Shown here: positions 41,186 to 52,440 of the stretch, one piece after another
Layout: each line of letters begins with the position of its first letter
How positions within the stretch are numbered: position 1 is the stretch's first letter
Source of the DNA: Gemmatimonadota bacterium
GTDB lineage: Bacteria; Latescibacterota; UBA2968; UBA8231
Direction of reading: 5' to 3'
Assembly (NCBI GenBank): GCA_028875345.1
Contig: JAPPEG010000297.1
Coordinates: 1-59,219, forward strand
DNA: 59,219 nucleotides
The notes under the pieces: generated by a model
The model's database searches: none
Told to the model about the DNA's origin: nothing
Seen by the model: only the letters and a program-made list of their open reading frames with translations
Made by a program: the position numbers and the translations under genes

Positions 41186-41212
41186 CAATGATGTCATTGC
41201 ATGCAATGATAT
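41186..41212 (-). promoter_or_regulatory. Operator of the FitAB-like module
   Basis: CAATGATGTCATTG (41186-41199, arms CAATGA/TCATTG) overlaps the perfect palindrome ATTGCATGCAAT (41196-41207) and is followed by another CAATGA. Repeated inverted half-sites directly upstream of an RHH antitoxin gene fit autoregulation. Confidence 0.72.
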
Positions 41213-41248
41213 CAAGGTTCCATAACGAGTTCAGAGAGTGATAGGGAC

Positions 41249-41788
41249 ATGTTACCGAGAGCATGGTCAGAGGGACAGATCGTCGTACGGACGGTCGAGG
41301 TAGCTCAGACTCCGGCGCTGCATGCTGCGGTTACGGAATGCGTAGATATCGTCGCGCTTGATCCCACTTTTGCCGAGGTGCCCGAAAGCGAGGTCGGTGA
41401 GTTGGTGGAGCAGTCGGTAGCGGAGGAGGCGCAGGAACGCGGCTTCCGCATGAGGAGCATTCACGTCGGTTCGGCTGAAGAGCTGGCCGGGTACTTTCAT
41501 CTTATGGAGGACGTTCCCACCGCGGGGGACGCTTGGCTCTCGATCCTAGCGATCCGGCCGCGATTCCGGCGCAGCGGCGTTGGTACAACACTCATCAAAA
41601 GCCTCAAGAGGGTGCTGGCCGCCGAGGGTTTCCGTTTCGCCTTGGCGCGCGTCTATCTGGCCAATATTCCGGCCTTGCAATTCTGGACTCGATTGGGTTT
41701 CACCGAAATCGTTCCCCATCGCGGTGACTACATCGGCCAAGATCTAGGGAAGCCCTGTATCGTCCTGCGAGCATCGCTCGGCGAGTAG
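41249..41788 (+). CDS. GNAT-family N-acetyltransferase
   Basis: 179 residues. The acetyl-CoA-binding motif A is clear: LSILAIRPRFRRSGVGTTLI with the R/Q-x-x-G-x-G/A pattern (RRSGVG). Motif B is ANIPALQFWTRLGF. The N-terminal region (about 1-70) is not recognised. Substrate unknown. It is divergent from the FitAB-like module. Confidence 0.87.
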   Translation: MLPRAWSEGQIVVRTVEVAQTPALHAAVTECVDIVALDPTFAEVPESEVGELVEQSVAEEAQERGFRMRSIHVGSAEELAGYFHLMEDVPTAGDAWLSILAIRPRFRRSGVGTTLIKSLKRVLAAEGFRFALARVYLANIPALQFWTRLGFTEIVPHRGDYIGQDLGKPCIVLRASLGE

Positions 41789-41820
41789 CCGATCCTGCGA
41801 GGGCCGACGAAGCCCCGTCA

Positions 41821-42963
41821 TCAGAAAAGCGGCACCTGTCGGTTGCCGTAGAATGGCTCTGTCGGCGGCGGCAAGGCCGTTACCGCGGCCTTGCCGCGCA
41901 GATCCACATGTGCCTCCACAAGCGGTATCTTGTTGACAGCATTCCAAAGAATATCGCCACCTGCGGGCAACCCCTCGCCGCCGAAAACGGCTTCAGTGAA
42001 GACGACCTTGTACAGCGCGGGATTTCGGTCGTATGGCACGGAATGGCCGAACGTCTCTCCAGGTGGCAGATACATCGGAATCTCCGCAATGTACATCTCC
42101 GTTGGCACGACATAGTTCAGCAGATGCGTTTTGCCGGATAGGATTGCCTGTACTTCAGGTGCTGAACGCGCAGTCGCTGCTACGGCGGCGAGGTCTTCGT
42201 CTGCAATCTCGACGATAGACAAATAGATGCCCTCATCTCCCTGATAGGTATAAAGCGCGTTCATTGAGAGAACCCGCAAGCCGAATGCAGCCAAGAGCGC
42301 CAGCCCAAGGACGATTGCGTAGGTCAGCGCCCATCCTGCAAACCGCTTTAGCTGGCTGTCACCGAATCGCAAGGAGACGTTGAGGTTGAACCACTCTGGA
42401 AGAAACATGCCGGTGCGCTTCATGTAGTCGGCATATCCGGGAAACTGGCGCAGACAGATGCCTTCTTCGGCCTTGGCTAGGGCAATGTAGATGAAGATTA
42501 CCGTTACCGTCAGCACGAGTACCAGATAGCGCGGCCAGATCAACAACATGCCAATACTGGCCACGATCAGCGCAAGGTATTGGGGATGCCGGATATGTCG
42601 GTACAGACCTCCCATCACTGCATCATCCCGGCGCAGCTTGGCGCGATAGATTTGAATCACCCCTATGGCGAACCCAGCTAACCCGCCGGTGAGCAATATC
42701 ATTCCTACTAATTCGTGAATATCAATCAGGACGGAACGCGTTTCCTCGACCAGATGCGGCATGAAGAACTGGATGATCCAGCTCGCCGGACCCGAGGCCT
42801 GCAACCAATCGAGTCCCGGACCATAGACTGCGTAGAAATACGCAGCGAATGGCGAGGCCATGTAAAAGAACTCAAAAGCGATAAGGACGTAGAACGCAAA
42901 CGATGCCCACAAGGCGCGCCGCGCTTGGACGGTTCCTTTGCCCGTTTCTGTTTCATTGGTCAT
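41821..42963 (-). CDS. Membrane methyltransferase of the isoprenylcysteine/phospholipid type
   Basis: 380 residues with several transmembrane helices. The motif YRHIRHPQYLALI followed by a charged loop and GYADYMKRTGMFLPEW is typical of the ICMT/phospholipid N-methyltransferase superfamily (SAM-binding at the membrane surface). The C-terminal 150 residues after another helix form an extra periplasmic-looking domain not usual for the family. Substrate unknown. Confidence 0.78.
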   Translation of the reverse strand: MTNETETGKGTVQARRALWASFAFYVLIAFEFFYMASPFAAYFYAVYGPGLDWLQASGPASWIIQFFMPHLVEETRSVLIDIHELVGMILLTGGLAGFAIGVIQIYRAKLRRDDAVMGGLYRHIRHPQYLALIVASIGMLLIWPRYLVLVLTVTVIFIYIALAKAEEGICLRQFPGYADYMKRTGMFLPEWFNLNVSLRFGDSQLKRFAGWALTYAIVLGLALLAAFGLRVLSMNALYTYQGDEGIYLSIVEIADEDLAAVAATARSAPEVQAILSGKTHLLNYVVPTEMYIAEIPMYLPPGETFGHSVPYDRNPALYKVVFTEAVFGGEGLPAGGDILWNAVNKIPLVEAHVDLRGKAAVTALPPPTEPFYGNRQVPLF

Positions 42964-42976
42964 GCCAGTTATTCCT

Positions 42977-43264
42977 TTATGCCGTAATCCGCAAATTCAT
43001 TCCCAATGCTCGCGTGATCCGCATCACCGTCGCGAACGTGGGATTGCCGTCCTCCGACAAGGCCTTGTAAAGCCCTTTGCGGCTCATTCCCGCCTCGCGG
43101 GCTAGCCGACTCATGTTCCCCGCCCGGGCGATGTCGTTCAAGGCCGCGCAAATAAGACTCCCGTCGCCTAGATCTTCCTCGGCGCATGCTTCTAGGTAAA
43201 GACGCGCGTCTTCTTGGGTGTTCAGGTGCTCTGTGACATCCCATTTCGTGAACGATTCGGTCAT
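42977..43264 (-). CDS. HigA-like HTH antitoxin
   Basis: 95 residues. The C-terminal half is an XRE-type helix-turn-helix (NMSRLAREAGMSRKGLYKALS) followed by the addiction-antidote end GNPTFATVMRITRALG. It overlaps the toxin stop by 4 nt (ATGA), so the order is toxin then antitoxin, typical of HigBA modules of the COG3636/COG3657 kind. Confidence 0.9.
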   Translation of the reverse strand: MTESFTKWDVTEHLNTQEDARLYLEACAEEDLGDGSLICAALNDIARAGNMSRLAREAGMSRKGLYKALSEDGNPTFATVMRITRALGMNLRITA

Positions 43265-43557
43265 GTCTGCCTCCAGTCTTTCGCCAGCCGTCTGGCGCGT
43301 TCGATGTCGCGCTGTTGACTATCCTTGTCGCCTCCGCAGAGTACGATGACCGCCGCTGCGTCGCGTAGACAGTAGAGGCGGTAGCCCGGTCCGTGATGCA
43401 CACGAAGCTCAAACAGCCCACCTCCGAGCGGCTTGGCGTCCCCGGAATTGCCCAGCGAGATGTTTCGCAAACGTGCATTGATCCGTGCCACCGCGCTTCG
43501 GTCGCGCAAGCCGCGAATCCAGCGCCGAAACGTAGCGCTTTCTATCACCTCAATCAC
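43261..43557 (-). CDS. HigB-like RelE/ParE-superfamily toxin
   Basis: 98 residues of the addiction-module killer type: FRRWIRGLRDRSAVARI at the start, LGNSGDAKPLGGGLFELRVHHGPGYRLY, and VIVLCGGDKDSQQRDI. These match small RelE-fold ribonuclease toxins. The partner antitoxin overlaps by 4 nt. A palindromic operator lies immediately upstream. Confidence 0.9.
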   Translation of the reverse strand: MIEVIESATFRRWIRGLRDRSAVARINARLRNISLGNSGDAKPLGGGLFELRVHHGPGYRLYCLRDAAAVIVLCGGDKDSQQRDIERARRLAKDWRQT

Positions 43558-43565
43558 TTGAGAAA

Positions 43566-43583
43566 TGTAAACTGTAGTTCACA
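43566..43583 (-). promoter_or_regulatory. Operator of the HigBA-like module
   Basis: An inverted repeat with arms TGTAAACT and AGTTCACA (seven of eight positions paired) and a 2-base centre sits 8 bp upstream of the toxin start, where HigA proteins usually bind to repress their own operon. Confidence 0.65.
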
Positions 43584-43692
43584 TTTTATCAACCGCATCC
43601 TGAAATTCGAGACGGATATATCGCAGCGGTGCGTTATTTTTTTCCGGTCTTGAGCATTTATAGGGCGAGTGCAGTCGAAAAAAGGAGTTTTC

Positions 43693-45558
43693 GTGAACGA
43701 CGCCCAACTGGTAGAGGCGTGCTTGGAGGGGGATCACCGCGCCTACGCGATCCTGGTCGACCGTTATCGCTACCCCGTCTTTGGGCTGTGTCTGAGCTAT
43801 GTCAAGGATTTCGACGCAGCCGAGGACGCTGCGCAGGAGGCGCTGATCGCTGCCTACCTGAAGCTGGAAAGTTTGCCCGAGCCGCAAAAATTCGGCCCTT
43901 GGCTGCGGACCATCGCCGCCAATCAGTGCCGCATGTGGCTCCGGCGTCAGCGCCGACAGGTTGCCATCGACGAAGAAAAGGCGGTCGTCGATCCCGCCCC
44001 GTCGCCGGCTGAGCAAGTGCTTTTGCGCGAGCGCCGGCAGCGGGTTCTGGCCGCCGTCGCCCGACTGAGCCGGCCGCAACAACAGGCCGTGGTCCTTTTT
44101 TATCTCGAGGGCCTCTCACTCAAGCGGATCGCCGCCTTCCTCGATGTCGCGGTACCTACCGTCGAGCAGCGGCTCTACCGGGCGCGCCTCAAGCTAAAAG
44201 AGGAGATGGCAACTATGGTCGAGGAAAATCTGCAAGAACACCGCCTACCCGAGGACTTCACACAGGAAGTAGTGCAAGAGGCCCTGACCCGGGGACAGGA
44301 CCTCTTGCAGGAGCGCCAGTGGCCCGAAGCCCGCAAAGCCTTCAACTGCGTCGTCGCCGCCGTGCCGGACCACCTCGAAGCCCACCGAGGTTTGGCCTTG
44401 GCCTTTGACGGCGAAACCCGCGAGGCTCTGAAACAGGACGAGCACTTTAGCGACGGTCGCCTGCTCGACAATACCTTCGCTGCCTTGCACAAGGTCTGCG
44501 AACTGGGTGCCGACGATCCAGAGATCGTCCGCGCGTTCGGCCAGCTCTATTCGCACTATGGCCGCCACGAAGAAGGCGGCCAATCCCTCGAAAGGGCTGC
44601 CGACCGCCTCGACGACTGGCGGCGCAGCGTGCCGTTGTACAAAATGGCCATCTCCGTCTACTACCACGCCCATTACACCGGACGCGGCGACCATATGGAA
44701 GCCTGCGTGCGCTGCCACCGCCGCGCTCGCCAGCTCGTGCCCGCGGACTGGCCGCCGCGCCGCCGCTTCGCGCTTTGGCAGCCCTCTGGGATGAGCATGG
44801 CCTACGCGCATTTGGGATTGAGCCAAGAAGTCTTCGACGAGTTGGACGTACTCAAGGCCCAAAGCGAGGACGAGTGGTCGGTGGAGGAGCACTTCCAATA
44901 CTACGGCATCTGCTCCAACCAGTACCGGGAAATGGGTCGGTGGGACGAGGTGGAGGAGCACAGTCGAGCCTATGTCGATTGGGCCAAGGCTCTGACCGGC
45001 GACGACCCGCGCCTCCAGATCCGGCCCTTGGCGCTCACAGAAGAAGGCGACGAAAACGCTGGCGCACACAATGGCGATGACTTCCGCTGGTGGACGGTGT
45101 GCTACGCGCTCGCAGACCGCATTCTGCGGGCGAGGCACGAGGCGGGGCGCGCAACTGCGGACATCCTCGCCGAACTCGACTGGGCGCTCGACCAGTACCA
45201 GAGCGCCGGATCCTATTCCATCGCCGGACAATCCGCCTGTGAAACCGGCCACTATTCGGAGGCTCTGCGCTATTTGCGCAAGGAGGAGGAACTGGGCGGT
45301 CGGCTCGCCAACCGCGGCGACATCTATCTGGCCGCCGCACTAGTCGCGCTAGGGCAGGTGGAGGAGGGGAAAGAGCGGCTGCGCAACATCTACGGCCGAC
45401 TCGTGGCCAACGGCCAATGCCGGAGTTGGTTCGGCAAGCTGTCTGCCTTTGACGCGATCCGCGGGGACGCGGACATGGTCGAACTGGTCGATGAATGGGA
45501 ACGGGTCGAGCGCGTCGGCGCGCCTACAGCGAGCGCAAATCCGCAAGTTATGCGATAG
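43693..45558 (+). CDS. ECF sigma factor with long C-terminal TPR domain
   Basis: About 621 residues from the GTG at 43693, chosen for its SD (AAAGGAG, 5 bp away); an upstream GTG at 43669 lacks one. Region 2 (about 1-75; CLSYVKDFDAAEDAAQEAL) and region 4 (about 110-165; LSLKRIAAFLDVAVPTVEQRLYRARLKL) form an ECF sigma. About 430 residues of TPR-like repeats follow (for example EALRYLRKEEELGGR). ECFs with C-terminal extensions often sense through them instead of using an anti-sigma factor, and no anti-sigma gene is adjacent. A shorter paralogue of the tail lies immediately downstream. Confidence 0.9.
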   Translation: MNDAQLVEACLEGDHRAYAILVDRYRYPVFGLCLSYVKDFDAAEDAAQEALIAAYLKLESLPEPQKFGPWLRTIAANQCRMWLRRQRRQVAIDEEKAVVDPAPSPAEQVLLRERRQRVLAAVARLSRPQQQAVVLFYLEGLSLKRIAAFLDVAVPTVEQRLYRARLKLKEEMATMVEENLQEHRLPEDFTQEVVQEALTRGQDLLQERQWPEARKAFNCVVAAVPDHLEAHRGLALAFDGETREALKQDEHFSDGRLLDNTFAALHKVCELGADDPEIVRAFGQLYSHYGRHEEGGQSLERAADRLDDWRRSVPLYKMAISVYYHAHYTGRGDHMEACVRCHRRARQLVPADWPPRRRFALWQPSGMSMAYAHLGLSQEVFDELDVLKAQSEDEWSVEEHFQYYGICSNQYREMGRWDEVEEHSRAYVDWAKALTGDDPRLQIRPLALTEEGDENAGAHNGDDFRWWTVCYALADRILRARHEAGRATADILAELDWALDQYQSAGSYSIAGQSACETGHYSEALRYLRKEEELGGRLANRGDIYLAAALVALGQVEEGKERLRNIYGRLVANGQCRSWFGKLSAFDAIRGDADMVELVDEWERVERVGAPTASANPQVMR

Positions 45559-45584
45559 GCTGTAGGTTGTTGAGGAGGTTGGAT

Positions 45585-45608
45585 ATGGGAATTTTGTCGA
45601 AGCGTTGA
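45585..45608 (+). CDS. Seven-codon ORF (MGILSKR-stop) with strong SD before the broken paralogue
   Basis: ATG at 45585 follows GAGGAGG at ideal spacing and stops after seven codons, 17 bp before the ATG of the TPR paralogue. It may be a leader peptide, or the original start that lost frame as the gene decayed. Confidence 0.3.
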   Translation: MGILSKR

Positions 45609-45625
45609 GAAAGGGGACTCGCCGT

Positions 45626-46735
45626 ATGACTAATTTAGAGCGTGCGTATCTTGATGGAGCAAGGGACGATAAGACCGTGGAGGCTCTTGGCCGGATCTAT
45701 ATCAAGGAAGGACGTTGGACCGATGCTGCTCTTCTCTACGAAGGTGCTGCAGAAGACCCCTCGCGAGAGTGGAAGAGCAAAATATGGTACCTAAAACGCG
45801 CATGTGCTAGATACAACCGCGTGAAGGACATGAAGGCATTTGTCAGGTGCCACCGGAAGGCAAGATCACTTATACCGGATGAGGTTGACGCAACGCTGAA
45901 GTTGGATATTTGGTGGCCGCCAGGCTTGGCAACGGCGTATCCGCACGTTGGTGCCGCTGATGAAGTTCTCTCCGAATTGAGTGCCGTAGAGGAAGTAATG
46001 GAGGAAGAGTGGACCATTTACGGCCGCTTCGTATTCCACTTTGCCCGTTCTCTCGTATACAGAGAACTTGAAAACTGGGACAAGATGATCGACGAGTGTA
46101 CTCAGTTCCTCGTTTGGGCAGAGAACTTGTCCGAAGCCGATAGCCAGTTCCAGCGAATGCACATCAACATCGATGAAGATGGGGCACCCGAATTAGTTGG
46201 CGAGTCAGGCAGATGCTACTGTGCCTGTTCTGTCCTTTTCGAAGGCATAATCCCGGCTGAGCGGAAGCTTGGTCGCGATTCAGGCAATACACTTGACGAT
46301 TCGGACCGATGGTTGACGCGGTATGAGAAATTCTATCAATCCACGCAGTGCGAGTCGGACGGCAATCCCAATGACTAGGGCCTACATGCACTTGCGAAGA
46401 GATACAAGAATCGCGTCGCAACCTGCTATGGCAAGGCTGCTGTCGCATTGTTCGAAACTGGACAGACTGCGAGGGCACTGGCGTATTTTCAGCAAGCGGA
46501 ACGTCTGGGGGGTAGAATCGACGGTATCTGGCAATTCTACAAGGCAGCCGCTCTGCTGTCTGACGGCCAAACGTCTGAAGCCAAGACATGCCTGCAAGAG
46601 ATTTCCGGGCCGGTTGTGTCCGATGGTAGTGGTTCAGCAATCTTCGATAAACTCAAGGAGTTCGACAGTATCAGAAACGACCCGGATATTGTCGATCTTT
46701 CAAAACACTGGAAGAATCGCAACGTCAGGCTTTGA
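45626..46735 (+). pseudogene. TPR paralogue of the ECF tail, broken by an in-frame TAG
   Basis: The frame starting at ATG 45626 matches the tail of the upstream ECF-TPR protein (MKAFVRCHRKARSLIP against MEACVRCHRRARQLVP). It stops at TAG 46376-46378, then continues in the same frame to 46735 with clearly homologous sequence (ARALAYFQQAERLGGR against SEALRYLRKEEELGGR). One amber codon therefore separates two parts of one gene. It lacks the sigma domains and is AT-richer than the intact copy. Either a nonsense mutation or suppression of the codon could explain it. Confidence 0.75.
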
Positions 46736-46736
46736 G

Positions 46737-47582
46737 TCAGACGATTCCCCACTGCACTCGTCCCAACTCGCGCGACCGTTCCCGATTATATGATGGATCG
46801 ATGTCGAATTCGCGATCCAGCCACAGCACCTCCCGCTGCTCGGGGCTCAGAGAATTGAGCAACTCAGGCATCAGGTAGTCCCCCCACGTAAAGCGATGGT
46901 TGTCGATCGCGTGGGGATGGAACAGCCAGTGGCTCAGATAACGGCAGTCACTGGTGCGGTTGAGCCACGTTGAGTGAAACAGCTTGGCATGGCGGACGAT
47001 TAGCTGATGAGGTTCGACTTCTAGGGAAATCTCGTCGTCGAGAGCGACGTCTTCCCAGCCGTCATCGGCCTGCGAACCGGGAATTCCCCGTTTCTCCCTG
47101 AGGTGGGCGGCCGTTTCTTGGAGAGAGGTGGGCGGCCCACTGTGACTGCCTGGGACGATGCGCAGACACCCATTGGCGCGCGACGCCCCGGAGAAGTAGT
47201 GCATGAACTCCGCCCAGCCCGGACCTCCGTCGATGTGCCAGCCGACTGATCGGTTCGGGGCCTGCTCGTTGATGCCGCCGTTGCGCAGATAGATATCGCG
47301 GTCCTCGTTCAGTTGGCGGGCGAGTTCGATGATTTCGGGGTGCAGGATGATCTGCATGAACGGCAGGGAGTGATCGAGGGCGCACCAGTACGAGTCTTCC
47401 ACCTGGGGCCGTAGGTAAAAGTGATTCCTCTTGCTACCGTCTGCTGGCCCTTCCGATGGATCTTGGGCTGCCTTTTCGACCGCGGCCATGCACGCCTCGG
47501 TGAGACTTTCGGGGAACGGACAGTCGAAGATGACGTAGCCGTACGTGCGGTACTGCTCTAGTTGTTCCTCGCTGAATTTCAT
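46737..47582 (-). CDS. Phytanoyl-CoA dioxygenase family protein
   Basis: 281 residues. Fe(II)/2-oxoglutarate-dependent PhyH fold: iron-binding His and Asp in GWHIDGG, a distal His in KLFHSTWLNRTS, and an Arg (CRYLSHW) for 2-oxoglutarate. It hydroxylates an unknown substrate in the cytoplasm. It runs in the same direction as the SDR gene upstream (32 bp away) and may share a transcript. Confidence 0.9.
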   Translation of the reverse strand: MKFSEEQLEQYRTYGYVIFDCPFPESLTEACMAAVEKAAQDPSEGPADGSKRNHFYLRPQVEDSYWCALDHSLPFMQIILHPEIIELARQLNEDRDIYLRNGGINEQAPNRSVGWHIDGGPGWAEFMHYFSGASRANGCLRIVPGSHSGPPTSLQETAAHLREKRGIPGSQADDGWEDVALDDEISLEVEPHQLIVRHAKLFHSTWLNRTSDCRYLSHWLFHPHAIDNHRFTWGDYLMPELLNSLSPEQREVLWLDREFDIDPSYNRERSRELGRVQWGIV

Positions 47583-47614
47583 GCTGTTTTCCCCGCGCGG
47601 TGTGGCGTCAATCC

Positions 47615-48421
47615 CTATTGCAACCTGCGGTCAGGCGGAATCCGCAAGGAGTGAGTCTCGATATCCCAGTCGCCATCGAAGATGGTTGCAGCGTCACCGG
47701 CGGCTGCTCCCGCGTCGGAGGCGAGATCGATGAGCTTGATGGCCGAATCCTCGGGCGGCGATAGGACGGGGCGCGATTCTCGCTCTGCTTGGTCGGCGGA
47801 GCGGCCTGCTTTCTCGGCCATCTCCCGGATGGCACCCAACTTCATATTCGTCGCCATCTCTCCCGGAGATACGGCGTGGATGCGGATGTTCAGGGGACGA
47901 AGCTGTTCGCGGGCCACTAGGACCAGCCCGCGGACGCCCCCTTTGCTCGATCCGTACGGAAGGGAGGCACTGCCGCCTAACACGCCAGCACCGGATATGA
48001 CGAGCAAAACCACACCTCCACCCGCCTTCTGCATCAGGGGAACGGCGTATTTCAATAGCAGGAAGCTGCCGGTGAGGTTGACGTCGATGACCCGCCGCCA
48101 GGACTCTTCGAAATATTCGTCTATGCGCGTCCCCGCATCGACGAGGATGGCTGCTGGATTGATCAGGATGTCGAGGTGGCCGAATTGCTCGCCAACGGTG
48201 TCCATCAAGCGGCGAACGTCTGCGGACCGGCTCAAATCGGTGTGCGCGAAGTGAGCTGTGCCGCCTTCGTCGGAGATTAGTTGGGCCGTAGCTTCGCCGC
48301 CAGCCTCATCGATGTCGGCGAGGACGAGCTGCGCCCCCTCTCGGGCCGCGCCGATGGCAGTGGCGCGGCCGAGGCCAGTCGCGGCACCAGTGACGACCGC
48401 TACCTTGTTTGCGAGTTTCAC
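47615..48421 (-). CDS. Short-chain dehydrogenase/reductase
   Basis: 268 residues. Rossmann motif TGAATGLGRA, the cofactor-binding Asp in LVLADIDE (which favours NAD), and the catalytic YGSSKGG (Tyr-x3-Lys) with the serine in LLVISGAG. The usual NAG motif is replaced by NPAA. It likely oxidises the product of the neighbouring PhyH hydroxylase or a related alcohol; this is inference. Confidence 0.9.
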   Translation of the reverse strand: MKLANKVAVVTGAATGLGRATAIGAAREGAQLVLADIDEAGGEATAQLISDEGGTAHFAHTDLSRSADVRRLMDTVGEQFGHLDILINPAAILVDAGTRIDEYFEESWRRVIDVNLTGSFLLLKYAVPLMQKAGGGVVLLVISGAGVLGGSASLPYGSSKGGVRGLVLVAREQLRPLNIRIHAVSPGEMATNMKLGAIREMAEKAGRSADQAERESRPVLSPPEDSAIKLIDLASDAGAAAGDAATIFDGDWDIETHSLRIPPDRRLQ

Positions 48422-48472
48422 GTGCCTACTCCCGCGTCATCTGACATGGTGGGGATCTGGCGGCGGATCGGC

Positions 48473-50098
<1,626 letters not shown>

Positions 50099-50110
50099 TG
50101 AGATCCTTAG

Positions 50111-50668
50111 TTAGGGGGCAATAGTGCGGTGCTTGACCTGTCCCCAACTTTTGCTTTCGACGGCTGTTGGCAGCGACGAGGGTAGGTCGAAGTAACTTAG
50201 TGGCGAGCGATAGAGCGCGCCGTCGCGTTCGATGGTGGCGGAGATAGCCCAGTCGGTTAGTTCGGTTAGTACTAAACCGAGGGGGGAGACAATGACAGTG
50301 CCCTTCTCGGCGTTTGCTATCTCGTCGGCTTTTACGCTCGCCCAAGGAACAAATTCGCTAGTCGGCTCTTCGAGCGTCACCACGTTGCCGTTTTCGTCTA
50401 TGCCGCGAGTGATCTCGACTTCTCGCCAGATCCGATAGTATGTGATATCCGGCACGAGGCTAAACTCGAATTGCAAGTCAGTTACCTTACCCTCGTCGTT
50501 CAGATAGAATCGCACGCCGAGGATTTCAGGTGAAATAATCGCGGCGTCTTCTGTCTCGACGGGGCCTTCCCAAGGTGTAGTGAGCAGGGTGACAGTTTTG
50601 ACTTCGCTGTCGGTCCAAGCTACAGAAACCGCGAGGACAGAGAGGATGATAGGGGCGAGTGCAAACAT
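50111..50668 (-). CDS. Secreted protein of unknown function
   Basis: About 185 residues from the ATG at 50668, which has AAGGAGG six bases upstream. An upstream start at 50740 would add a poor sequence before the signal peptide. A signal peptide at about 1-19 (MFALAPIILSVLAVSVAW) is followed by a compact, mostly beta domain with no recognised family. It lies 12 bp before the fumarase start but is unlikely to be functionally linked. Confidence 0.7.
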   Translation of the reverse strand: MFALAPIILSVLAVSVAWTDSEVKTVTLLTTPWEGPVETEDAAIISPEILGVRFYLNDEGKVTDLQFEFSLVPDITYYRIWREVEITRGIDENGNVVTLEEPTSEFVPWASVKADEIANAEKGTVIVSPLGLVLTELTDWAISATIERDGALYRSPLSYFDLPSSLPTAVESKSWGQVKHRTIAP

Positions 50669-50823
50669 TGGGAGCCTCCTTGAGGTAAAACCTCCGTGGG
50701 ATGCGGTTAGCATAGGATAGAATATATTACAAAAGTGCACCTATAGGGAAGCAGTTGTTGTCTGGGTCTCAGTGACTCGGATTGGTCAAGGGGTGATTGG
50801 CGAAAGGACGGAAGGAAACTAGT

Positions 50824-52332
50824 ATGCCGGATTTGAACCTGTACTGGGGCGAGTTGCACAATCACAACGAACTCGGCTATGCCCAGGGCAGTCTCGAGCG
50901 CAGCTACGAGATCGCCCGCTCCCACCTCGACTTCTACGCCTTCACCCCGCACGGGCTACACGCCGATGGCGGTGTGCCGGACGGCTACCCCGTGGTGGTC
51001 GCCAATTGGGAGCGGATTCGCCGGGCCGCCAGCGAGAACAATCGGCCGGGCGAGTTTACCTGTTTTCCGGCCTACGAGTGGCACTCCTCGGCTTGGGGGC
51101 ACCTGCACGTGCTCAGCGCCGAGGATATGGAGTCGATGTACTGTGCGCGGAGTTTGGCTGATTTACAGGATCACTTCAGGGGTAGACAGGCCATCTTGGT
51201 GCCCCATCACACGGCCTACGAGCGCGGGGTGGACTGGGAGGGCTTTGACGAGACATTGTCGCCAGTGGTGGAGATCTTCTCCGAACACGGCTCGTCGGAG
51301 CGCGACAGTGGCCTCTATCCCATGCTGGGGCACAGCGGCGGTCCGGCCGACTATCAATACACCGTGCAACACGGCTTGGCGCTGGGCAAGCGGTTCGGTT
51401 TTGTGGCCGGTACCGACAACCACGACGGCTATCCAGGGGGTTACGGGTTAGGACTGACGGGGATTTGGGCCGAGGATAATAGCCGCGCAGCGCTCTTTGA
51501 CGCCTTGCAGCAGCGGCGCACCACAGCCGTCACCGGAGATCGGATCGAGGTGTATTTTCGCGCTGGGGAGGCTTGGATGGGCGAGGTGGTGAGCGGATCA
51601 GTGGAGCGCAGGCTGGACTATCGGATCGAGGGTTGGGACGCGCTCAAAAGCGTGGAAGTCGTGCGCGACAATTTTCCGGTACACATAGAAGTCCCCGACT
51701 ACAGCACGCCACGGGCAGCACCGCCGCAACCCTATCGCCTGCGCTTTGAATGGGGCTGGGGGCCGATGAAGGGATACCAAGTTTACGACTGGCAGGGGCG
51801 ACTGAAGGTCGAGGGAGGACGGCTTTTGCAGGTCGTGCCCTGCTTTAGCTCCGATCCCTTTGACGAGGTGCGGCGCAAGCGCGTCCTCGAATGGAATGAG
51901 AGGCAGTGTGCTTGGCAGTCTCATACCTCGCGCGGTTCTGTCTTTACCACGCGCAATGGTTCCACTGCGCCAAGGGCCAACGACGCCCTGTGTGTGGAGG
52001 TGGAGGGGACCGAAGAGGCGCGGGTCGAACTTGAATTCGACTGCCGCACCAGCAAGAGCCTGTTGGCCACGCCCGCGGACTGGTCGCTCACGGGCAAACT
52101 CGGTGGTTCTCAGGCCAGCTTCAGCATCGGCGAACTTTTGCAGGGGCGGCAGGGCTGGCGCGTAGATGGGCTGCCCACTTGGATCGTGGCCCACCGGGCC
52201 TTGCCCGAGGCGCTCTACGCCCTAAAAGGCTATTTCATCGACCGGAGCGAGATGCCGGCCTATTACTATCTGCGCGTCACCCAAGAGAACGGCCAGTTGG
52301 CTTGGGGCAGTCCCATCTGGTTTGCGGAATGA
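50824..52332 (+). CDS. DUF3604/PHP-like metal-dependent hydrolase
   Basis: About 502 residues from the ATG at 50824 (SD GGAAGG). Histidine-rich motifs of the PHP-type fold: LHNHNELGYAQGS, FTPHGLHADGG, VPHHTAYERG, FSEHGSSER and GTDNHDGYPGG. There is no signal peptide. The C-terminal 200 residues are beta-rich. DUF3604 members occur widely in marine bacteria; the substrate is unknown. Same direction as the TPR lipoprotein, 109 bp away. Confidence 0.85.
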   Translation: MPDLNLYWGELHNHNELGYAQGSLERSYEIARSHLDFYAFTPHGLHADGGVPDGYPVVVANWERIRRAASENNRPGEFTCFPAYEWHSSAWGHLHVLSAEDMESMYCARSLADLQDHFRGRQAILVPHHTAYERGVDWEGFDETLSPVVEIFSEHGSSERDSGLYPMLGHSGGPADYQYTVQHGLALGKRFGFVAGTDNHDGYPGGYGLGLTGIWAEDNSRAALFDALQQRRTTAVTGDRIEVYFRAGEAWMGEVVSGSVERRLDYRIEGWDALKSVEVVRDNFPVHIEVPDYSTPRAAPPQPYRLRFEWGWGPMKGYQVYDWQGRLKVEGGRLLQVVPCFSSDPFDEVRRKRVLEWNERQCAWQSHTSRGSVFTTRNGSTAPRANDALCVEVEGTEEARVELEFDCRTSKSLLATPADWSLTGKLGGSQASFSIGELLQGRQGWRVDGLPTWIVAHRALPEALYALKGYFIDRSEMPAYYYLRVTQENGQLAWGSPIWFAE

Positions 52333-52440
52333 CGAGAACGGAACGTTCTATAAAATCACCTTTGATTGCCTTGCACAGGGTGGAAAAAGGCGATGATCGG
52401 GATAATAGATTCGTCTAAATCGAGAGTCAAGTAAGTGCCG

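Noticed and set aside
43615-43634. TATATCGCA near 43619 as another activator site
   Set aside because: Half-site only, no partner sites at 21 bp and no sigma-54 promoter nearby.
44245-45252. 335-codon minus-strand ORF opposite the ECF-TPR gene
   Set aside because: The sense strand has sigma and TPR motifs; the antisense frame has none and lacks an SD.
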